Below are positions 31,932 through 40,292 of a stretch of 64,000 bases of DNA, in pieces (position 1 is the stretch's first letter; each line of letters opens with the position of its first letter). The stretch spans positions 1,922,001 through 1,986,000 of the forward strand of contig NZ_WMDZ01000001.1 in assembly GCF_021735935.1 (NCBI RefSeq), given 5' to 3'. The stretch comes from Sulfitobacter sp. M39 (GTDB taxonomy: Bacteria; Pseudomonadota; Alphaproteobacteria; Rhodobacterales; Rhodobacteraceae). Below the pieces are notes generated by a model, which was not told the DNA's origin, made no database searches, and worked only from the letters and a program-made list of their open reading frames with translations. A program made the translations under genes and the position numbers.

Positions 31932-34745
31932 ATGAGAACACTTGCCAGCCAGATCACCCGCTTTCCCCGCATCTTTACGGCCGATCAGGCGCAGGATGCG
32001 CGCGCGCTCTTTCCCGATGCGCAGTCCGAAATTGCCGCGCTTGTGGCGGGGGCGGGATCGACGTCGCCCTATCTTCTGGGGTTGATGCAAAAGGAAACCG
32101 ACTGGTGTCGTGCGGCCTTCGATGATCCCGCAGGGGCGGTGCAGCAGGTGATCGACAGCGCGGGCGCAGTCGCCCCGGACCAGTTGTCCAGTCATCTACG
32201 GCAGGGCAAGCGGCGCGTGGCGCTGATGACGGGGCTGGCCGATCTGGCGGGGGCTTGGTCGCTTGAGGACGTGACCGGCGCGCTGACCGATTTCGCCGAC
32301 GCCGCCGTCCAAGCCGCGCTGACCGCAGGGCTAAAAGCGCAGATCAAACGCGGCAAGCTGCCCGGCATGACGGAAGAGGACGCCGACAGCGGCGCAGGCA
32401 TGGTCGTGCTGGCTATGGGCAAGATGGGTGCGCGCGAGCTGAACTATTCCTCCGATATCGATCTGATCTGCCTGTTCGACGAAACACGCTTTGACGCCAG
32501 CGATTTTCACGACGCCCGCACCGCCTTTGTCCGCGCCACTCGCGCGATGAGCGGGACGCTCAACGATCTCACGGGCGAGGGCTATGTCTTTCGCACAGAC
32601 CTGCGGCTGCGGCCCGATTCCGGTGTGACGCCCGTCTGTATCGCGATGGAAGCGGCCGAACGGTATTACGAAAGTCTGGGCCGCACATGGGAGCGTGCCG
32701 CCTATATCAAGGCACGCCCTGCGGCGGGCGATCTGGCGGCGGGTGATCAGTTCCTCTCGGTGCTGCGGCCCTTCGTCTGGCGCAAGCATCTGGATTTTGC
32801 CGCGATACAGGACGCCCATGACATGCGCCTTGCGATCCGCGAGCACAAAGGGTTGGGGGGCAGTGTCTCGCTTTCGGGGCACAATATGAAGCTGGGGCGC
32901 GGCGGTATCCGCGAGATCGAATTTTTCACCCAGACCCGTCAGCTGATCGCCGGCGGGCGCGACGCAGATCTGCGCGTGCGCGGCACTTGCGAAGGCATGG
33001 CCGTGCTGGCGGAAAAGGAATGGATCCCCTCAGAGGTTGCCGAGACGCTGTGCGATCACTACCGCGCGCATCGCACCGTGGAACACCGCGTCCAGATGAT
33101 CCGTGACGCCCAGACCCATACGTTGCCCCAAACGGAAGAGGGGTTCGACCGGCTGGCCGCGATGATGGATATGGATGTCCCCGCGCTGCGCAGTGACCTT
33201 GAACGGCGGCTGGAAGAGGTTCACCAACTGACCGAAGGTTTCTTTGCTGGCTCGACCTCAAGCCCTGAAGCGGCTGCCACGCCCGAGGAGCATGTGTTTG
33301 ACGCCGCGATTGTGGACCGTTGGCTGAGCTATCCCGCTTTGCGCAGCGCGCGGGGGGCAGAGCTGTTCGCAGAGCTGAAACCCGGATTGCTGGCGCGTCT
33401 CGCACGGGCCACCAAACCGGACGAGGCCTTGCTGGCCTTTGACGGCTTTCTTGGCGGTCTGCCCGCGGGGGTGCAGTTATTCTCTTTGTTGAAGATCAAC
33501 CCGCAACTCTCTGATTTGCTTGTCGATATTGTCAGTGCGTCACCTGCGCTCGCTGCCTATCTGTCGCGTAATGCGCAGGTGTTCGACGCGGTGATCGGCG
33601 GTGATTTCTTCAGCGAATGGCCGGCAGAGGACGCTTTGGTCGACAGTCTGACAGAGGTGCTGGAGGCCGAAGAGGATTATGAGGCGCGGCTGGATACCTG
33701 TCGTCGATGGGCCAAGGAATGGCATTTCCGGATCGGGGTGCATCACCTGCGCGGGCTGATTGATGCCGCGACGGTGGGGGCGCAATATGCCGATCTGGCG
33801 CGGGCGGTGTTGCGCGGGCTCTGGCCGGTGGTGATCGACGAATTCTCGCGCCGTCACGGGCCGCCGCCGGGGCGCGGTGCGGTGCTGGTCGGGATGGGAT
33901 CGCTTGGCGCGCGCCGCCTGACCGCTGCCTCTGATCTGGATATGATTGTGGTCTACGATTCCGCTGGCGTCGAAAGCTCTGACGGCGCGCGCCCGCTGGC
34001 GTCGCGGCTCTATTATGCGCGGTTGACGCAGGCGATGATCACCGCGATGACCGCGCCGATGGCCCAAGGCAAGCTCTACGAAGTGGACATGCGCTTGCGG
34101 CCCTCGGGGACACAGGGGCCGGTGGCGACCAGCCTTGCGAGTTTTGAAAGCTATCAGATGGGGCAGGCCTGGGTGTGGGAGCATCTGGCCCTGACCCGCG
34201 CCGATTGTGTGACCGGCCCCGATGATCTGATGCAGGATGTTGCGCGCCTGTGCGACAAGGTGCTCGCCCGTCCGCGCGGCCGTGCCGATACCCTGCACGA
34301 GGTCGCGGCGATGCGTGGACGTCTGGCAACGGCCAAGGTGGCGGGCGGCATTTGGGACGCCAAGAACGGGCCCGGGCGCTTGCAGGATATCGAATTGCTG
34401 GCGCAGGCCGGGGCCCTGCTGGCGGGCACCACGGCGCGGGATATCACCTCTGCGCTTGGCGATGCGGAGGCACAGAACGTCATCACCGCCGATCAGGCAG
34501 AGGTGCTGCGCCGCGTCTACCGCACCTGCTGGGCGCTGCAATCCGCGACACGGCTGTTGTCATCCTCTGTCCTGCGCGAGGATTCACTGGGGCAGGCGGG
34601 TCTGGGCTTCTTATGTCGGTCGCTTGATGTAGACACGCCCGAAGACCTGCATGCCCATCTCGCGCAAAGCTACGATCAGGCCGCGACGATCATCGGCGAT
34701 GCACTGGCCGCTTACGTGAACAAAGCAGACGGGGGCGCGACATGA
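31932..34745 (+). CDS. glnE: Glutamine synthetase adenylyltransferase/adenylyl-removing enzyme
   Basis: GlnE controls glutamine synthetase by adding or removing AMP in response to PII and glutamine. The 937-residue protein has two nucleotidyltransferase domains: the N-terminal adenylyl-removing one with MGKMGARELNYSSDIDLICLFD and the C-terminal adenylating one with GMGSLGARRLTAASDLDMIVVYD, each followed by helical domains (KLGRGGIREIEFFTQTRQL in the first half). Length is normal for the family. ATG 31932 is chosen because the residues upstream (MTTGIEPANAWR) look like read-in rather than protein. The gene ends in an ATGA overlap with a small downstream gene. The upstream gap has two dyads that might regulate it. 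Confidence 0.95.
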   Translation: MRTLASQITRFPRIFTADQAQDARALFPDAQSEIAALVAGAGSTSPYLLGLMQKETDWCRAAFDDPAGAVQQVIDSAGAVAPDQLSSHLRQGKRRVALMTGLADLAGAWSLEDVTGALTDFADAAVQAALTAGLKAQIKRGKLPGMTEEDADSGAGMVVLAMGKMGARELNYSSDIDLICLFDETRFDASDFHDARTAFVRATRAMSGTLNDLTGEGYVFRTDLRLRPDSGVTPVCIAMEAAERYYESLGRTWERAAYIKARPAAGDLAAGDQFLSVLRPFVWRKHLDFAAIQDAHDMRLAIREHKGLGGSVSLSGHNMKLGRGGIREIEFFTQTRQLIAGGRDADLRVRGTCEGMAVLAEKEWIPSEVAETLCDHYRAHRTVEHRVQMIRDAQTHTLPQTEEGFDRLAAMMDMDVPALRSDLERRLEEVHQLTEGFFAGSTSSPEAAATPEEHVFDAAIVDRWLSYPALRSARGAELFAELKPGLLARLARATKPDEALLAFDGFLGGLPAGVQLFSLLKINPQLSDLLVDIVSASPALAAYLSRNAQVFDAVIGGDFFSEWPAEDALVDSLTEVLEAEEDYEARLDTCRRWAKEWHFRIGVHHLRGLIDAATVGAQYADLARAVLRGLWPVVIDEFSRRHGPPPGRGAVLVGMGSLGARRLTAASDLDMIVVYDSAGVESSDGARPLASRLYYARLTQAMITAMTAPMAQGKLYEVDMRLRPSGTQGPVATSLASFESYQMGQAWVWEHLALTRADCVTGPDDLMQDVARLCDKVLARPRGRADTLHEVAAMRGRLATAKVAGGIWDAKNGPGRLQDIELLAQAGALLAGTTARDITSALGDAEAQNVITADQAEVLRRVYRTCWALQSATRLLSSSVLREDSLGQAGLGFLCRSLDVDTPEDLHAHLAQSYDQAATIIGDALAAYVNKADGGAT

Positions 34746-35014
34746 GCAAATGCGACCCCGACGATCCCAAAGGGCTGATCTTTGAATCCTACCGCATAGA
34801 GGGGATTACGCAGGCGGAGTGTCGGTCAATCTTTCTGGATTGGGCACTGAGCCTGCCGGTTGAGGCGGATACCAAAGCCGCCCTGCGCGCCTTGTTGGAC
34901 CGCGTTGCGCCTGAAAACCATGACCACCCCATGACCCAAGTGATGCAAGAGGGGTTGATCGACATGGCCACGCCCCGGCGACGCGGCGGATGGAGAACCC
35001 GACCGCGCAGCTAG
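34742..35014 (+). CDS. Small soluble protein of unknown function, coupled to glnE
   Basis: This 90-residue, acidic-then-basic protein begins MSKCDPDDPKGLIFESYRIEGI and contains CRSIFLDWALSLP and a basic tail RRRGGWRTRPRS. Its ATG overlaps the glnE stop by four bases, strong evidence for translation and for a link with glnE expression. I believe similar small proteins follow glnE in other Rhodobacterales, but I recognise no domain. Function is not proposed. Confidence 0.75.
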   Translation: MSKCDPDDPKGLIFESYRIEGITQAECRSIFLDWALSLPVEADTKAALRALLDRVAPENHDHPMTQVMQEGLIDMATPRRRGGWRTRPRS

Positions 35015-35162
35015 ACAGGCTGACATTAAGGCGCAAACGTGCCGAAATACCCTAATGATGCCTCAGGTTTTGAACATTCTCGCCCCATTCCTGCCTTAAT
35101 TGAGCAGCATTACCGTTTCATAGCTGCACAATCCGTATCATCAGCAGCTTTTGGAGGGGTAA

Positions 35163-35780
35163 ATGAAACATCATAAACTGTTGATCGCTTTGTCCTGTGC
35201 CGCTGCCGTGTCCGGTTGTGCACCGGCGGATATTGCCAGCCGTAACGCGATGTATGACACATCCTCGACCCGCATGTCCTTGCTGGACAATCTGAACGCC
35301 TACCAGCCCGATACCTTGCTGGACGCAGTGCATATCCAGCACACCAACGTCTCTGTGCCCGATCACCTGCGGGTCGCACAAGAGCCAAGCCTGCTTCAAT
35401 CGGCGGACATCGTCTGGCATGGCGAAGCAGACACTGACCGCCGCGATCAGGTTCGCGCGATCTTCGAGGCCGCGATCCGCCAGGGGGCGGTGACCGCCTA
35501 TGGTCCCGTGCCTGCCGCGCTGGAGGTCGAGGTATTGCGGTTCTACAACCCCGCGTCAGAATCCCCGTCGGCAGAGTTTATCCTGACCGTTGTCGATGCG
35601 CGCAATGGCAACCCGCTGGCCGAACCCCGTCAGGTCGCGGTAGAGCTGAGCAGCTTTGCGCCCCCCGTCGCAGAGGCGCAGCCGGACAATGCGGTGATGG
35701 TCCATGATCTGGCCCGTGCGATCGAACAGCAGCTCGCCACACCGGGCAGCTATAAACGCACGAAACTTGCCGCCTATTAG
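35163..35780 (+). CDS. Putative lipoprotein of unknown function
   Basis: The 205-residue protein has a lipoprotein signal: MKHHKLLIALSCAAAVSGC, with the lipobox VSGC and Cys19 as acylation site, followed by Ala-Pro so outer membrane sorting is possible. The mature part lacks membrane segments and shows a mix of beta and helix (PAALEVEVLRFYNPASESPS, EFILTVVDARNGNPLAEP), resembling small periplasmic alpha/beta lipoproteins that occur in Rhodobacterales. GGAGGGG lies 4 bases before the ATG. No function is assigned. Confidence 0.8.
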   Translation: MKHHKLLIALSCAAAVSGCAPADIASRNAMYDTSSTRMSLLDNLNAYQPDTLLDAVHIQHTNVSVPDHLRVAQEPSLLQSADIVWHGEADTDRRDQVRAIFEAAIRQGAVTAYGPVPAALEVEVLRFYNPASESPSAEFILTVVDARNGNPLAEPRQVAVELSSFAPPVAEAQPDNAVMVHDLARAIEQQLATPGSYKRTKLAAY

Positions 35781-35837
35781 GGCAGCAATCGAACTCTGCG
35801 CTTCCCCAAACGCGCGGAACCGACTAATGGGGGCGGT

Positions 35838-37064
35838 ATGACAACGCCCCTTTCCCCTCCCGCTTCGACCGACCCTTCCGATTTGCCTGTGGTGCGCCTG
35901 CTGCCCAAGGCGAATGCCCGCGCCATCCGGCACGGGTTTCCCTGGGTCTATGCCAATGAAATGGTCACCGACCGACGCACCAAGGCGCTTGCGCCCGGCA
36001 GTCTCGCGCTGCTGGAAGACAGTGCCCGTCAGGTGATGGGGGTGGTCGCGGTGAACCCGGCCTCCAAGATCTTCTGCCGGATGCTGGACCAGAACGCCGA
36101 AGCCGTGGTGAACCAGAACTGGTTCGAGGCCCATATCAATCGCGCCGTGCAACTGCGTGACCAGATGTATGACGCACCCTATTATCGGTTGATCCACGCC
36201 GAAGCCGATGGGTTGCCCGGTGTGGTGATTGACCGCTTTGGCGACACGGCCGTCATTCAGGCCAATGCCGCATGGGCTGATGTGCATATCGATGCGCTGA
36301 CAGCAGCGTTGGTGGAACAAACCGGCGTGCGCCACGTGCTCAAGAACGCGTCGGGCCGGACCCGCAGCCTTGAAGGGCTGGATGACGTAAGCGGTGTGCT
36401 GCATGGCGAGGCACCAAGCGCGCCTGTGCAAGTGCCGATGAACGGCGCGATCTATATGGCTGACCTCACCGGAGGCCAGAAAACCGGCCTGTTCTATGAC
36501 CAACGCCCGAACCACGCTTTCGCGGCAAACCTGTCCAAAGGCAAGCGCGTGCTGGATGTCTTCGCCCATGTTGGCGGGTTCTCACTCGCGGCGCTGGCAA
36601 ATGGCGCGTCCTCTGCGGTTGCGGTCGACGGATCGGCACCCGCGCTTGAGCTGGCGCAGCAGGGCGCGGAGGCTATGGGCGTGTCAGACCGTTTTGCCAC
36701 GCGCCAAGGCGATGCCTTTGACATCCTGACAGCACTGCGGGCCGAGGGCGAAGAGTTCGACGTGGTGATCTGCGATCCGCCCGCCTTTGCCCCCGGTAAA
36801 CCCGCGCTCGAGGCCGGTCTGCGGGCCTATGAACGTGTGGCGCGTCTGGCGGCGCAGCTGGTTGCCGAAAACGGCGTGCTGGGTCTGTGTTCCTGTTCCC
36901 ATGCGGCGGATCTGACCCAGTTCCGCACCGCATCTGTGCGCGGTATCGGTCGGGCAGGGCGGCGCGCAGCGCTGCTGCATACGGGCTTTGCCGGTCCTGA
37001 CCACCCACAGCTGCCGCAACTGGCCGAGACGGGATACCTCAAGTCGTTGTTCTTCCGCCTGTAA
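35838..37064 (+). CDS. Class I SAM-dependent rRNA methyltransferase (RlmI-like)
   Basis: The 408-residue protein has the RlmI/YccW layout: an N-terminal PUA-type domain (LLPKANARAIRHGFPWVYANE), a linker with YRLIHAEADGLPGVVIDRFGD, and a C-terminal Rossmann methyltransferase domain with motif I VLDVFAHVGGFSLAALANGA, the DPPAFAPGK motif that replaces NPPY in m5C enzymes, and CSCSHAADL. RlmI methylates C1962 of 23S rRNA. The identity of the target here is inferred. The last base of its TAA stop is the first base of the next gene's ATG, so the PIN gene is co-translated. Confidence 0.88.
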   Translation: MTTPLSPPASTDPSDLPVVRLLPKANARAIRHGFPWVYANEMVTDRRTKALAPGSLALLEDSARQVMGVVAVNPASKIFCRMLDQNAEAVVNQNWFEAHINRAVQLRDQMYDAPYYRLIHAEADGLPGVVIDRFGDTAVIQANAAWADVHIDALTAALVEQTGVRHVLKNASGRTRSLEGLDDVSGVLHGEAPSAPVQVPMNGAIYMADLTGGQKTGLFYDQRPNHAFAANLSKGKRVLDVFAHVGGFSLAALANGASSAVAVDGSAPALELAQQGAEAMGVSDRFATRQGDAFDILTALRAEGEEFDVVICDPPAFAPGKPALEAGLRAYERVARLAAQLVAENGVLGLCSCSHAADLTQFRTASVRGIGRAGRRAALLHTGFAGPDHPQLPQLAETGYLKSLFFRL

Positions 37065-37609
37065 TGGCGCTGCGCATCCTGATCGACGCCTGCGTGCTCT
37101 ATCCCACCGTCATGCGCGAGATGGTGATGGGTGCGGCGCGGGCGGGGGTGTTTGAACCGCTGTGCTCCGCGCGCCTGTTGGAGGAATGGGCGCGCGCCGC
37201 GATCAAGCTTGGCCCCGAGGGCGAGGCACAGGCCCGCGCAGAGATCGCCTTGCTGCGCGCCGCCTGGCCCAAGGCGGAAGTACCCCCAAGCCCCGGTGTG
37301 GCGACACGGCTGTACCTGCCGGATGAAAACGACGTGCACGTGCTCGCCGCCGCGATCACCGGCCATGCCGATATTATCATGACACTGAATGCCAAGGATT
37401 TTCCCCGTGGCACCTTGGCTGAAGAGGGATTGGCGCGGGTTGATCCCGACAGCTATCTGCACGGCGTCTGGCTGGTGCAGCCCGAGGTGATGGAAGCTGT
37501 CGCCGAAAATGTCCTGGAAGAGGCACGCCGCCTGTCGGGCCATCCGTGGGAGATGCGACCGTTGCTAAAGAAAGCACGGCTGCCGCGGCTGGCAAAGGCG
37601 CTTGGTTAA
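37064..37609 (+). CDS. PIN domain protein
   Basis: This 181-residue protein begins MALRILIDACVLYP, with the first PIN Asp (D8), and has the later acidic residues in LPDENDVHVLAAAITGHADIIMTLNAKDFP, the standard PIN active-site cluster. PIN proteins are metal-dependent RNases, often toxins of VapBC modules. No antitoxin-like small gene is adjacent; instead it overlaps the rRNA methyltransferase gene by one base. This suggests a housekeeping RNA role or an orphan nuclease. Its stop overlaps the stop of the convergent M48 gene by four bases. Confidence 0.85.
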   Translation: MALRILIDACVLYPTVMREMVMGAARAGVFEPLCSARLLEEWARAAIKLGPEGEAQARAEIALLRAAWPKAEVPPSPGVATRLYLPDENDVHVLAAAITGHADIIMTLNAKDFPRGTLAEEGLARVDPDSYLHGVWLVQPEVMEAVAENVLEEARRLSGHPWEMRPLLKKARLPRLAKALG

Positions 37610-38289
37610 CGGTCCCAGGCGGATTGCAGCGCCGTGAGCGCGCCGATCCTGTCTGCGGTCTTCGGGTGGCTCAGCAACCAGGCGGGGGCGGTGCCGTGGT
37701 TGCCTTGGGTCAGCGCCTCCAGCTTCTCGAACAAGGAAATCTGAGGCGCGATGCCGATACCCGCTTTGGTCAGCAGGGCGGCGGCATAGGCGTCCGCCTC
37801 GTATTCATCGCTGCGCGACAAGCGCGCGGCCAGTAGCGTCGCTAGCATATTGGCGATCCAGATGCCGACACCGGGGAGGATACGCCCCAAGATCATCCCA
37901 AGTGCTGCGCGCATGGCGTTCTGGCCGGAAAAATCGATCATGCGTCGACGTGAATGCCCCAAGGCCACATGGCCGAGCTCATGTGCAATCACGCTCGCAA
38001 GTTCTTCGGCGGTGACGGCACCGGATTTGAATTTCTCGTAAAAACCGCGGGTAATGAAGATCCGTCCATCGGGAGCGGCAAGACCATTGACGGGGGCGAC
38101 TTCGTAGATATGCACCTTGATCCGCGGCAGATCGAGGGCGCTGGCCAGTTTCGATGTCATCTCGCGCAGGGCAGGGTCGAGCAGTTCAGTCGATTTCTCA
38201 TCCAGTTCCTTCGCGGTGCGCCAAGCAGAAAAGCGATACATGGCCAGCCCGTAGAGCACGGCGAGAAGTATGGGGAGGATGCGGATCAT
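37606..38289 (-). CDS. M48 family membrane-associated metallopeptidase
   Basis: The 227-residue protein has an N-terminal hydrophobic segment (MIRILPILLAVLYGLAMYRF), the zinc site HELGH in ASVIAHELGHVALGHS, a further hydrophobic hairpin (GMILGRILPGVGIWIANMLATLL), and the third ligand Glu in SRSDEYEADAYAAALL, followed by LSHPKTADRI, which is typical of M48 peptidases (HtpX/Oma1/BepA group). Its size suggests a short M48B-like enzyme, probably in membrane protein quality control. It is monocistronic and convergent with the PIN gene. Confidence 0.9.
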   Translation of the reverse strand: MIRILPILLAVLYGLAMYRFSAWRTAKELDEKSTELLDPALREMTSKLASALDLPRIKVHIYEVAPVNGLAAPDGRIFITRGFYEKFKSGAVTAEELASVIAHELGHVALGHSRRRMIDFSGQNAMRAALGMILGRILPGVGIWIANMLATLLAARLSRSDEYEADAYAAALLTKAGIGIAPQISLFEKLEALTQGNHGTAPAWLLSHPKTADRIGALTALQSAWDR

Positions 38290-38366
38290 GCACCCAATAT
38301 GGACGCAGGCGAGCGGGGTGCAAGGGTGGAATGAGTATTTGGGAAAAGGGTGAAGGGGGCGTGGTA

Positions 38367-38390
38367 GGGGCCGCGAGCGCGAGCGGCCCC
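38367..38390 (-). terminator. Hairpin downstream of the OsmC gene
   Basis: GGGGCCGC-N8-GCGGCCCC forms a perfect 8-bp stem 11 bases after the osmC-like stop. There is no T-run, so termination efficiency is uncertain. Confidence 0.5.
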
Positions 38391-38400
38391 TGAGGCAGGA

Positions 38401-38826
38401 TCAGGACAGTTTTGCGTCCATCGTGATTTCGGCGGTCATCAGTTTGGAGATGGGGCAATTTTCCTTGGCGGTTTTGGCCGCCTCTTCAAACTGCTCTTGT
38501 GTGGCATCGGGGATGACACACTCCACATCAAGGTGGATCGTCGGCACGTGGAAGCCGCCGTCTTTTTGTTCAAGGAAGACCGTCGCCTTGGTTTCGATAC
38601 TATCGGCGACCAGATCGTAGTCTTCAAGGATCATCGACAGCGCCATCGAAAAACAGGACGCATGGGCCGCGCCAATCAGCTCTTCCGGGTTGGTGCCGTC
38701 TTTGCCTTCGAAACGGGTATTAAAGCCGTAGGGCTGGTCACTGATCACGCCGGTCTGGGTGGAGACATGGCCTTTGCCCTCTTTGAGGTTGCCTGTCCAT
38801 TTTGCGGAGCCTGATTTCTTGATCAT
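38401..38826 (-). CDS. OsmC/Ohr family peroxidase-like protein
   Basis: The 141-residue protein fits the OsmC subgroup, which detoxifies organic peroxides with two cysteines. Cys is seen in IGAAHASCFSMALSMIL and in LDVECVIPDATQEQFE, with TNPEELIGAAH and the NCPISKL motif near the C-terminus. The start MIKKSGSAKWTG at 38826 is preferred over 38844 because AAGGAA lies at good distance. It is a single-gene unit by appearance. Osmotic and peroxide induction is known for E. coli OsmC but no regulator site was identified here. Confidence 0.9.
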   Translation of the reverse strand: MIKKSGSAKWTGNLKEGKGHVSTQTGVISDQPYGFNTRFEGKDGTNPEELIGAAHASCFSMALSMILEDYDLVADSIETKATVFLEQKDGGFHVPTIHLDVECVIPDATQEQFEEAAKTAKENCPISKLMTAEITMDAKLS

Positions 38827-38909
38827 GGGAATTCCTTTCACCATTTGGGTTCATGGTGAAAACGCGGGGGCGCGGGGGAATGTTCCGATCAGTGGTGGGC
38901 GGCGGCTGA

Positions 38910-40097
38910 TTACCGGGTCAGGGTCTTCATCCCGCGGCTTAGCCCTTCGAGGGTCATGGGCACCATTGCCTCTGCGCCAAAGATTTCCTGAACCATCTTG
39001 ATGGATTGCGTGTAGGGCCAGTATTTCTCGGGGATTGGGTTGATCCAGAGGTTGCTGTTCCATTGTTCCCGCGCGCGAGAGAGCCAGACCGATCCGGCCT
39101 CGGCGTTCCAGTGTTCATTGGCACCACCGGGGTAGGCGATTTCGTAAGGGGACATGGACGCGTCGCCCACGAAAATGCATTTGTAATCCGGTCCGTAAGT
39201 GCGCAGCACTTCCATCGTGTCCAGCTGTTCTGTCCAGCGGCGGCGGTTGTCACGCCAGACGCCTTCATACAGGCAGTTGTGGAAATAGAAATATTCGAGG
39301 TGTTTAAATTCGGCCTTGGCAGCGCTGAACAGTTCTTCGACGGTTTTGATATGCGGGTCCATAGAGCCACCCACATCCAAGAACAGCAGCACCTTGACCG
39401 CGTTGCGCCGCTCGGGCCGGGTTTTGACGTCGAGGTAGCCGTGTTCGGCGGTGGCACGGATGGTGCCGCCCAGATCAAGTTCGTCATTTGCGCCGTCACG
39501 GGCCCACCGGCGCAGACGTTTTAGCGCGACCTTGATGTTGCGGGTGCCCAGTTCGACCGTGTCGTCGAGGTTCTTGAATTCGCGTTTGTCCCAGACCTTG
39601 ACCGCGCGCTGGTGGCGCGATTCATTCTGGCCGATGCGCACGCCTTCGGGGTTGTAGCCATAGGCCCCGAAGGGCGAGGTGCCTGCGGTGCCGACCCATT
39701 TATTGCCCCCCTGATGGCGGCCTTTCTGTTCCTCGAGCCGTTTGCGCAGCGTCTCCATCAGCTTGTCAAAACCGCCCGCGGCCTCGATCTCGGCCTTTTC
39801 CTCGGGGGTGAGGTGCTTTTCCGCCATTTTTTCCAGCCACTCGTGCGGGATGTCCACGGCCTCCATCACATCGTCGAGGCTGATGTTTTCGAGACCCGAG
39901 AAGGCGGCCGCAAAGGCGCGGTCGAACTTGTCGATGTTGCGTTCGTCTTTGACCATGCTGGTGCGCGCGAGATAGTAGAAAGCATCGACATCATAGGTCG
40001 CGAGCCCGGCTGCCATCCCGTCGAGAAAGGCGAGAAACTCGCGCATGGACACCGGCACCTTGTGTTGGCGCAGTTGGTCAAAGAATGGCAGAAACAT
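38910..40097 (-). CDS. VWA domain protein (CoxE/YehP-like partner of MoxR ATPase)
   Basis: The 395-residue protein starts with a helical region (MFLPFFDQLRQHKVPVSMREFLAFLDGM) and a low-complexity charged linker. It ends in a von Willebrand A domain with the MIDAS motif as DVGGSMD (LLFLDVGGSMDPHIKT), FHNCLYEGVW and IFVGDASMSPYEI. The second Ser of the usual DxSxS is kept and the first is Gly, common in this bacterial branch. Such VWA proteins work with MoxR AAA+ ATPases, one of which is encoded 1.9 kb upstream on the same strand. The pair is proposed to remodel or metallate a protein complex. The target is unknown. Confidence 0.88.
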   Translation of the reverse strand: MFLPFFDQLRQHKVPVSMREFLAFLDGMAAGLATYDVDAFYYLARTSMVKDERNIDKFDRAFAAAFSGLENISLDDVMEAVDIPHEWLEKMAEKHLTPEEKAEIEAAGGFDKLMETLRKRLEEQKGRHQGGNKWVGTAGTSPFGAYGYNPEGVRIGQNESRHQRAVKVWDKREFKNLDDTVELGTRNIKVALKRLRRWARDGANDELDLGGTIRATAEHGYLDVKTRPERRNAVKVLLFLDVGGSMDPHIKTVEELFSAAKAEFKHLEYFYFHNCLYEGVWRDNRRRWTEQLDTMEVLRTYGPDYKCIFVGDASMSPYEIAYPGGANEHWNAEAGSVWLSRAREQWNSNLWINPIPEKYWPYTQSIKMVQEIFGAEAMVPMTLEGLSRGMKTLTR

Positions 40098-40100
40098 GAA

Positions 40101-40274
40101 CTACGCTCCGGTTAGGACTCGGTCCAGAACGACTGTAAGGATCATGCCGACGATGATAAAGGCCATCGCAAACCCGGCCGCGTATTGTGCGATATCCTTG
40201 CGGTTGCCGTTGCGTTTACGGGCGGTCAGCCCCCCGATAACAGCGCCGATCACGGCGAGAAGTATGACGATCAT
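40101..40274 (-). CDS. 57-residue two-helix membrane protein
   Basis: This small ORF starts MIVILLAVIGAVIGGLTARK and continues with a basic loop (RNGNRKDIAQ) and a second helix with GFAMAFIIVGMILTVVLDRV before the stop. It fills exactly the gap between the DUF2927 lipoprotein gene and the VWA gene on the same strand, leaving 3 bases to the latter, which supports a real gene. Short two-helix proteins can stabilise membrane complexes; no function is known. Confidence 0.7.
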   Translation of the reverse strand: MIVILLAVIGAVIGGLTARKRNGNRKDIAQYAAGFAMAFIIVGMILTVVLDRVLTGA

Positions 40275-40292
40275 TTTAACCCGTTTCGCTAG

